Shown here one piece after another: positions 57,426 to 64,000 of a DNA stretch of 64,000 bases (position 1 is the first letter of the stretch; the number at the start of each line of letters is the position of its first letter). Origin of the DNA: Dipylidium caninum (Eukaryota > Platyhelminthes > Cestoda > Cyclophyllidea > Dipylidiidae). The DNA is taken from the NCBI GenBank assembly GCA_017562135.1, contig QEYB01000991.1:186001-250000 (forward strand), in the 5' to 3' direction. The translations under genes and the position numbers were made by a program. The notes below the pieces were generated by a model. That model was not told where the DNA came from, did no database searches, and saw nothing but the letters and a program-made list of their open reading frames with translations.

Positions 57426-57881
57426 CAAATGTGGAGGATAAAGTATTTGTTTGACGGAGTCTTTCTCGACGCGTCCTCTTTGCCTTCAATGTAACTTTAG
57501 CAAATGAGTAGGATTTATTTTGGTCTCGGATCACCAGTTTAGAGAAAGAGGGCGTACCACAACTCGGTTAGAGCATATCAGCCCACATGAGCTACTCATC
57601 TCCCTAAAAACCGTAATATCGGTGCCAGCCTTATTATTTATTCTGACTATTTACTAAAGTCACCTCATTGGAGGCAAAAGTAAATAGTGAAAATGTATAC
57701 CTCGAGGTGGACACTCTTCTATCCCATATTCTTTCGCAATGATGGCCTGTAGGATATTAGCTTTCTAACTTGGAGAACTCATTTAGTAGTTCAGTTAGAT
57801 CGGCAAGACATTGGCTCTCTCCTCGAAAGTCCCAATTTTAAGGCCAAATCGGGCAAAATGGCATTCACACACATACAGACA

Positions 57882-57925
<44 letters not shown>

Positions 57926-58944
57926 ACACATTCACTCCTAGTGAGTGGCTGAGGACCAGCTCATAACGGAGGACTGCGTACTGTCTTTCACACCTGGCAA
58001 TAATCTGCTCAGATGAGGGCCTTTCCCTCATAAAAGTCTTCCATAAAAGCCAGGGAGTATTCGTACGTTAGAGGGGTTTGTTGAGCACTGCACAGAGGCT
58101 CTGAGGAGTGGAGGCGGGTAAAGTCCATGACAGTGGGGCGATTTTATATTCCCACCGCCCCAGTGACTACGCCTCTTCCTGAATTTTTAACTTCTTGCGA
58201 CTGATGGAGGACGAGGTGAGTGATTCACCGTGGTACCTTTTCAACGGTAATGCTGGATTAAACGATCGGGCTGTAGGTTAAAGCGGCCACTCAAAGAAAA
58301 AATAGCGTTAGACATTCAACAAGTAGACCACGCCATGCAAAGATATTTCGTGACAGATGCCAATGCGCATACGACTTAAATTAAAAGATGTGGAATTTCG
58401 AGGAGGCAATACAAAAGTACCGCAAATGATGATGGAAAGTGCACGAAAAAGTACAGAAATACTTAAAATTGCCTCGTTTAAAGTAAGAGGGATGAACGAC
58501 CGTGAGGGAGAAATTAAGATGCACCGGAGGCAAAAGACCTTCCAACGGCGATCCGGCTGAATGAAGTCTGAGGAAAGCGAGCCTTTGAACCTGCGGACGG
58601 ACTTTCACCCACTCGCTTCGGCTCGTTGCTAATTCCACGAATTAGCACTTTGCGCAAAGGATGAACTGTCATTTGGGGCTATTATCGTGCGATTTGCATA
58701 TCCTCTCCTCCCACTTAACTCCTATTACAATTGATTCTTATTAACATCGGAGGATGATATTTTGCATGCGGCAACCATCAAACGTGTGGTTCAGAGCAAA
58801 TAAAGCGAGTGTTCACTTAGAGTGAATGGAACCAAAGGCGAGTGCTCCGATGATTGGGACACAGGAAAGGATTACCAGGGGTTCAAAGCAAAAAGCATTT
58901 GTAGAGAAAATGAAAGGGGTACAAATGAGACACCCGAGAGGGGC
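57426..58944. other. 3' flank of the phosphodiesterase gene
   Basis: Contains the (CA)n(GA)n compound microsatellite at 57879-57925. No coding is supported, and no clear minus-strand AATAAA close to the stop codon was seen. Confidence 0.4.
57879..57925. repeat. Compound (CA)n(GA)n microsatellite
   Basis: About ten CA units immediately followed by about thirteen GA units. Confidence 0.92.
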
Positions 58945-59154
58945 TTAGACTGGAGTAAAATGTGCAGTTGTCTTGCGAGATCGGCGCTGAATGAGTTCCT
59001 TTACTCGCTCGTGCTTCACACTCTCGGGCAGGAGGCACATTTCTGTCCACTGGGAGAAATTGGAGAAAGCCTGATCGGGAATGTCCATGAGGGAGGGAAC
59101 AACTCGGGCGATGAGCCGAAAGAGCGGCAGACACACGGCTTTGTAAAAGTTCGA
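58945..59154 (-). CDS. PDE terminal exon
   Basis: 69 codons plus TAA. The acceptor is ATTTATAG|TCG. SNFYKAVCLPLFRLIARVVP is followed by FSNFSQWTEM, equivalent to the terminal helices ending in a conserved Trp. Long plus-strand and other-frame open frames over this interval are shadows. Confidence 0.88.
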   Translation of the reverse strand, partial: SNFYKAVCLPLFRLIARVVPSLMDIPDQAFSNFSQWTEMCLLPESVKHERVKELIQRRSRKTTAHFTPV

Positions 59155-62100
59155 CTATAAATTTACACAGAAAAAGGATGGTTTGAAGTATACTCGTATT
59201 AGCCCTTCATGCAAAAACTCAAGGAGTTTGGTTGAATTTTCAAGTGGCTGTGTACCCAAACGTGGGTATGGATGTTTGTGTGGGCCTAAGGTTTTGGAGG
59301 TGGTTGAAGGTGGGGTAGGAATGCGCTTATTGTAATGTTGTTTACCTTTTGCGAGAAACAGCTGCCAAAATACGTTAAAATGGCACGTGAAGCCTTCAAA
59401 ATGGGCCCAACGGTGGGCGACGTAACACTCAACAGGTTCCCATCACTCTAAAGTTCAAAGTCAGTAGCCAAATCTGCCGGTCCGCGGGTGGATTGTATCT
59501 CCAGTACCTTTTGGAGGAGATGTTTCATGCTGCCGCTGAAGCTAAAGGACATAATCGCGGAGACCAAAGTGCGGGAGTAGTGTGTATTCAACCACTTAAG
59601 AGGAGAGAGTGCGCACTTAACGACTACTAGAGAGGCGACTGAAGCGAAATCGTGAGCTTTTGATAAGCGGCGCGCCGATGAGGGTGCAGTTTGAAGGTTA
59701 GAGAAGTCTCCGATGAGAAACACTACCGAGGAAAAGCAAAGAACGAATTTAGGCAAGCAAACCCAACGTTGTAAACAGTGAGAAATGCTGAAATTGACAG
59801 TGAAGCATTCTCGTTACAGAAATTTGCATTAGTGCTTTGGTTGCTCGAAAGAGTTCATAATTGTGGGCAAATGTCTAAATTTGGAGGTGTGAAAGTGCCC
59901 ATGCAACACAAGTGTTTACGTCCCAGTCAATAAACTTTAGATTGCCTGTAAAATAGGAAGCCACCATTAAAGTAGCAGGGAATTTTCTCACACTTCAGAC
60001 GCCAAACATGCCTGCTGGCTCCACACAGTGGCCACTGATGGGTTTTTGCCCTATTAAAATGGCTAAACATAATCGAACACATTATTTTCCTTAATTGCAC
60101 ACCCAGACTTTGGCCATCTTTTTTCTAATCCGTTTTACTTCCCACTGTCGCGAATAAACATACCCTAAAAATGACCGCTCTTTGTTTGTGATAAGAGAGA
60201 AAAGATCGTCAACGTGCGATGGATAAAGTACTTGTCCACTCCTGTGAAAGGACTGATTGATCAACGCCCACCACCTGACTAGATGTTACGTTAATCAAAC
60301 GTCAGCGGTATTGAGACAATCCCTCATTAAAAACCGCACCGGCTTTACCCGCGGATGAAGTGGTTCTACCGCTGTGCTAGTAGACTCGTCGTCAGGTCCC
60401 TAAGACGGAAGCGGATGGCAGCAATCCTGAGGCATTAAATGCTGAAACGCATACTCCGAAGAGCAAAGGGGACTGCACAGGGGAAGTTGCCCAGAGCCCA
60501 GAACATTCCCAGTGGTTTCAGCGCCGACCTATCTGCTAGTGACACGCGGTTCAGCACCGCCAGTTATGATACCCATAAAGGAGGCAGTGAAAATGCCACC
60601 GACGCCGGACTTGGATAATAATATCAGGGCGTAACACATACGCGACGCTGACTGTGTACGTGTTAGGCATGTGTATGCTAACACTAGACTGTATTTTGTC
60701 GTTGAGAAGGAGACAAAACTGACAGTGAAGCCTCGCGCCATGTCGCGCTCTACTGAGGCGGTATAGGCTGCAGGAGGGCACAGAAAACGTCTGAAGCCAA
60801 AGCTCGTCGCTAGAATGATAAAATGAGTTATAGGGATGCAATTAAAACGTTTAAAAGTTGTTTGGAACAATTAATTTATCGCGGTAAAGTCAGTGATATG
60901 CCATCGCCGCGATAGTGAGTTGTCAACGAGCATAATATCTTTCCATAAGTCCTCAACGACGTAGCACCAAGAGGCGGATGAGTAAAGGAGAAAAAGGAGA
61001 AGGAAGTATGAGTAAAGCTGTTGGCAATAGACATTTCTGGAATTTTGTAGGAGGGCATCACGGTTGTTATCATTTGCCCTATCCGAAATAGAAGTGAACG
61101 ACAATAAAGGGAACGGTCCGACTAAACGTAACAGCCGAGTCCAGTGAAAGGAGCCTAATTTTGGCCTCCATATGTGCATTCGGCTCCCGCATCTTACTAA
61201 ACAAACGATGTGTCCATCGATGTTACCATATGCGCGGGAAAGCCAGCACTTTCCGACAGACCAATCGGAGGGACAGGAGGGCCTTAAAATGTATCGTTGA
61301 GCCGTGTTTTCACTCTAAATTGATAACATATTTGCCTTGGGGAGATATCTCCTTGCTCTTATTCCCCATCTGCCAGCATTGAGCAAGTATCACAGTTGAC
61401 TGGCCTTAATGCTCCTTCAGCCCTCAACTTCGGCCCACAAAGTGTCCGCACACGCAGTGCACCGTCTTAAGATTGTCTTCTTAACAGTTGTAGAATTATA
61501 ACTTGCTGAGGGGAATGGACAATCCTCGTTGGTACCAAAACAATGTAGTTTAGGATAATTGGGGAATATTATGTAAGAAATATCAAGTGAGGCCAGAGTG
61601 AAGGCTAACTGGATACCTTTTAGTGCAGAAATGACTGGCACAATGCAATCAGTTTCGCCTCACTCACTAATTCACTGTTTGAAATAACTGGATTCCACAA
61701 AGCATCATCTTATCTGCCAGTTTGAAGAAGGATTTCGAGGACTTCAGAGCATTTCAACCCGGTCAGGTGTACTTAGCCAGAAGCGACTAGTGTAGCAAAT
61801 CTACTTATCTGCTTTGAATCTGCTTACTCTAGGACAAAGGATACTTGTCACATATATGTGACGCCAATATTGGGGGATCTGAAGGATCGCGCAAATAGAC
61901 TTTCTGTAAGTATGGGAATAATGTGTCATGCGGGAACACCGAAGCCTTAAAGTTGCCGACAAGATCGTGGGAGGGAGGAGAAAAGACACCCATTCATCAC
62001 GTGATTACACAATGTGCGTAAATGTCACAACGGTTTTAATTGTGGGAGTTAAATAATAAAGTGAAATTCAAAATAAGGGAGAAAAGGAAACAGTACTTGT

Positions 62101-63733
62101 GATTACACACACACACACACACGCACCCACCACGGATCGTAGGGAGTGCAAATGGAGAGAGGCAGAGAGGCAGTGACTCCACACTGATGCACTTTGAAAT
62201 GCACACAATTTGTTGTGCAGACCTGCACGCACACACGTGTGTGTCTGCGTGTGTGTGCGTGTGTTGCGGAGGCAGAACACGTGCCGCCGAGTGCTACAGA
62301 ATGCCACATATCAGGGCGCCAAGGCTCGCGCACAGCCAAGGTTATCAGGTGTAAGGAATTTGCCTGCACCGATGCAGTAATTTACTAACGCCATGTAAGT
62401 AGTCTGGTCAGCACGACACTGCGAAGCTACGAATAGTGGCTGGGTTTATAAATAGCCGCAGCTGCGAATGCCCGCCGTAACAGCTCTTCAAAGGGGCAGG
62501 AATACAGGAGTTAAGACTTGTAGCGTACGAAACCGATTCCATTCTGCCTCCATGTGGATGCAATAGAAGACTTTTTAGGAAGTGTCAATGATTCTGAGCG
62601 AAAGCCCCCGTCCAAACATTTTGCTGCCAATTTGCAATGAGAACATGGCTTCTTTTCACATATTAGGGATAGTGCCTTGGCCAGAGGTTGTTCTCTAAAG
62701 CAATAGGATTGTCGCAAAGAATAGTGAAAACTGCATAAAAGACCAAGAAAGAGGTGGAAAATTGAGAGAGTCTCGGACATGGAGTGAGGGCTGTTTTGTT
62801 CCCCGGTATGACGGCACGACGTCGGCAAACGGGGTGGATGTCCAGTCGCCATGGCGCATGCTGTTTCGTCTGTGAATGACGCGCGGTCTCCGACTCCGAC
62901 AGAAGCACTACGACAGCACCACGGTCCCCTTCGCGGTCTCAAACTTCACCGGTTAGAGTGAGGGTTGAGGACCATAAAAATTCAGAGGACATTTCGGACC
63001 GTAAGGGGGCTTTAAGACACACGAATGTAATGAAATGTACCTCCTACATGGCGAAAAGTGCGGCGCCAATTATTAGCCGCAGACTAAGTGTAACACGCTT
63101 GCTGCTCAAAAATGTGTACAACAATGTGATGAAAACAATGAGGTGTCATCCCGAATGATTCGGACTATAAATATGAGTTGTGTTTGTTGGCAGGAGCTCG
63201 TCTCTTCATCATTTGCATTTTGTGTAGTGGTGAGTTAAAAAAATCCTCGCAAGTAGCAAGTTTGCCTCTCGCACTGGAGTTACCTGCATTTCGGGAAGGT
63301 GGTGGTAGAGATCACGATTCATTAGGTCAATTGGGACGAAACCATTTTTCTTTTCTTCATCACCCTGTAAGATAAAAGAGAGCACAAATCCATGTCATTT
63401 TTCACTCCGGTTTCAAGGTGTGAGTTAGGGGAAAGGCCAGCTCCTTTTTGGTAAATGAGAAACAACGCACGGATTCCCTAATTTCTAAAAGGCCAAGTCA
63501 TGAGAACCACCTCGTTCTATGAGGAATAATTGCTCTGTCCCTTTGGATTCGTGTGAATGTTACCACCGCCTAGGTAAAGGGCGGAGGCATCAAGGGCAAC
63601 GCATGATTTCAAAAAGCCTACCTGCGCCCACATTTCTTCCATGACGAGGAGGACCACCTTTTTATGCACCTCCCATGGCTTGTACATGGAACACAAGTCG
63701 GCGACTGGGAGCGTAATCGCCACCGTGGCCATC
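58945..63733 (-). CDS. Class I cyclic-nucleotide phosphodiesterase, last three exons (5' part outside window)
   Basis: Hydrolyses 3',5'-cAMP and/or cGMP. Exons in transcript order are 63733-63622, 63364-63284 and 59154-58945; all GT-AG borders and phases agree. The first gives MATVAITLPVADLCSMYKPW and EVHKKVVLLVMEEMWAQ; the Asp in ADLC corresponds to the fourth metal ligand of the PDE catalytic site. The second is GDEEKKNGFVPIDLMNR then LPEMQ, matching GD-x-E...P...MMDR...P-x-x-Q; this Gln is the invariant purine-selective glutamine. The third, NFYKAVCLPLFRLIARVVPS, is the C-terminal helix, with a basic tail. Resemblance is greatest to the GAF-containing group (PDE2/5/6/10/11), but the subtype cannot be fixed from the C-terminal third. 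His metal ligands lie upstream, outside the window. Confidence 0.9.
59155..63283 (-). other. Long PDE intron
   Basis: About 4.1 kb between the invariant-Gln exon and the terminal exon. It contains (CA)n at 62105-62122 and a mirrored CA/GT stretch at 62226-62264. Open frames here (59448-59756 and 60529-60870 minus, 62511-62942 minus) have no convincing splice chain; the 60529-60870 frame has a hydrophobic segment but no PDE similarity. Confidence 0.6.
62105..62264. repeat. CA / GT microsatellite cluster
   Basis: (CA)n at 62105-62122, then CACGCACACAC directly followed by GTGTGTGT...GTGTGTGC at 62226-62264, forming an imperfect inverted dinucleotide repeat. Confidence 0.8.
63284..63364 (-). 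CDS. PDE exon with invariant glutamine
   Basis: 27 codons, phase 0 at both ends. The acceptor is ATCTTACAG|GGT and the donor is CAG|GTAACT. GDEEKKNGFVPIDLMNRDLY then HHLPEMQ. Family members usually have MMDR, where this has LMNR. Confidence 0.92.
63622..63733 (-). CDS. PDE exon with metal-ligand aspartate
   Basis: The acceptor has a clean tract (CTCTCCCCCTCTCAG) and the donor is CAG|GTAGGC. 37 codons after one completing base. VADLCSMYKPWEVHKK is the family's D-(L/I)...KPW motif. Confidence 0.9.
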
Positions 63734-64000
63734 CTGAGAGGGGGAGAGAATTGCGCTATCAGGATGTTAAAGGTTGTCTTCGAAGTAATTAACGCTTGTC
63801 GACCCATTAAAGCGTGCACTAACAAGACTCCCTCTGATGAACTGTTTCTTACTTTAACCTCTTCTATTTTTCTTCAAGTAATTAATTATAGTGCAGGTTT
63901 GGCACATCCTCTCCTTCAATACGAACTTTTGTTTGGAGGTAAGCGTGAGTGACGGTAGTAATCACAAAATTGTGTTAACTAATGCTGAAAACAGCGTCAG
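63734..64000 (-). other. PDE intron to window edge
   Basis: No upstream PDE exon was found before the edge. On the plus strand a GTGCAG acceptor (about 63893-63898) and GGAG|GTAAGC donor (about 63941) bracket a short open segment (LAHPLLQYELLFG); its significance is unknown. Confidence 0.4.

Noticed and set aside
60529..60870. Minus-strand frame with a hydrophobic ILLSKSGVGGIFTASF segment recalling organic-cation transporters
   Set aside because: Lies inside the PDE intron; no charged MFS loop motifs and no splice chain.

Overview
This is a eukaryotic, intron-rich window. The proteins recovered are ordinary animal proteins but divergent. The combination of long T-rich introns, very short 5' leaders directly behind 3' splice sites, and a tandem pair of small four-helix membrane proteins I do not know from model animals suggests a flatworm, perhaps a tapeworm. 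That taxonomic call is an inference and was not searched. Every multi-exon model below was built by eye, by matching splice consensus and reading-frame phase. Most short open frames in the window are intronic noise.

Layout. About 0.2-17.7 kb (minus strand): most of a monocarboxylate-transporter-like (SLC16, major facilitator) gene. Six exons join in phase; the N-terminal exon was not found and the C-terminal exon is doubtful. 17.7-23.4 kb: 5' flank and intron, no supported coding. 23.5-25.7 kb (plus): two tandem single-exon paralogs of about 129 residues with four predicted membrane helices. 26.6-28.4 kb (plus): a complete ATG3 gene (autophagy E2-like enzyme), 4 exons, 332 aa. 28.7-32.5 kb (plus): an ARL14EP-like gene starting only 381 nt after the ATG3 stop, with a duplicated NPG(K/R)Q exon and a cysteine-rich C-terminus. 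35.7-40.7 kb (plus): a complete PTEN gene, 6 coding exons, 631 aa, with large low-complexity insertions in the C2 region and Asn in place of the catalytic-loop His. 41-58.9 kb: mostly unassigned sequence with microsatellites, small palindromes, diverged dispersed repeats and a few candidate exons. 58.9-63.7 kb (minus): the last three exons of a class I cyclic-nucleotide phosphodiesterase whose 5' part lies beyond the window.

The exon sums are multiples of three for ATG3 (999 nt) and PTEN (1896 nt). PTEN residues 123/124/130 fall at the same numbers as in human PTEN, which fixes its start codon. The plus-strand genes ATG3, the ARL14EP homolog and the two four-helix genes all begin 2-20 nt after a 3' splice acceptor. 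That fits spliced-leader trans-splicing, and the ATG3-ARL14EP pair could be co-transcribed. ATG3 acts in LC3/Atg8 lipidation, PTEN removes the 3-phosphate of PIP3, and the phosphodiesterase hydrolyses cAMP/cGMP. I see no evidence that these genes form one pathway locus.

No CRISPR array, rRNA, convincing tRNA, or intact transposon was recognised.
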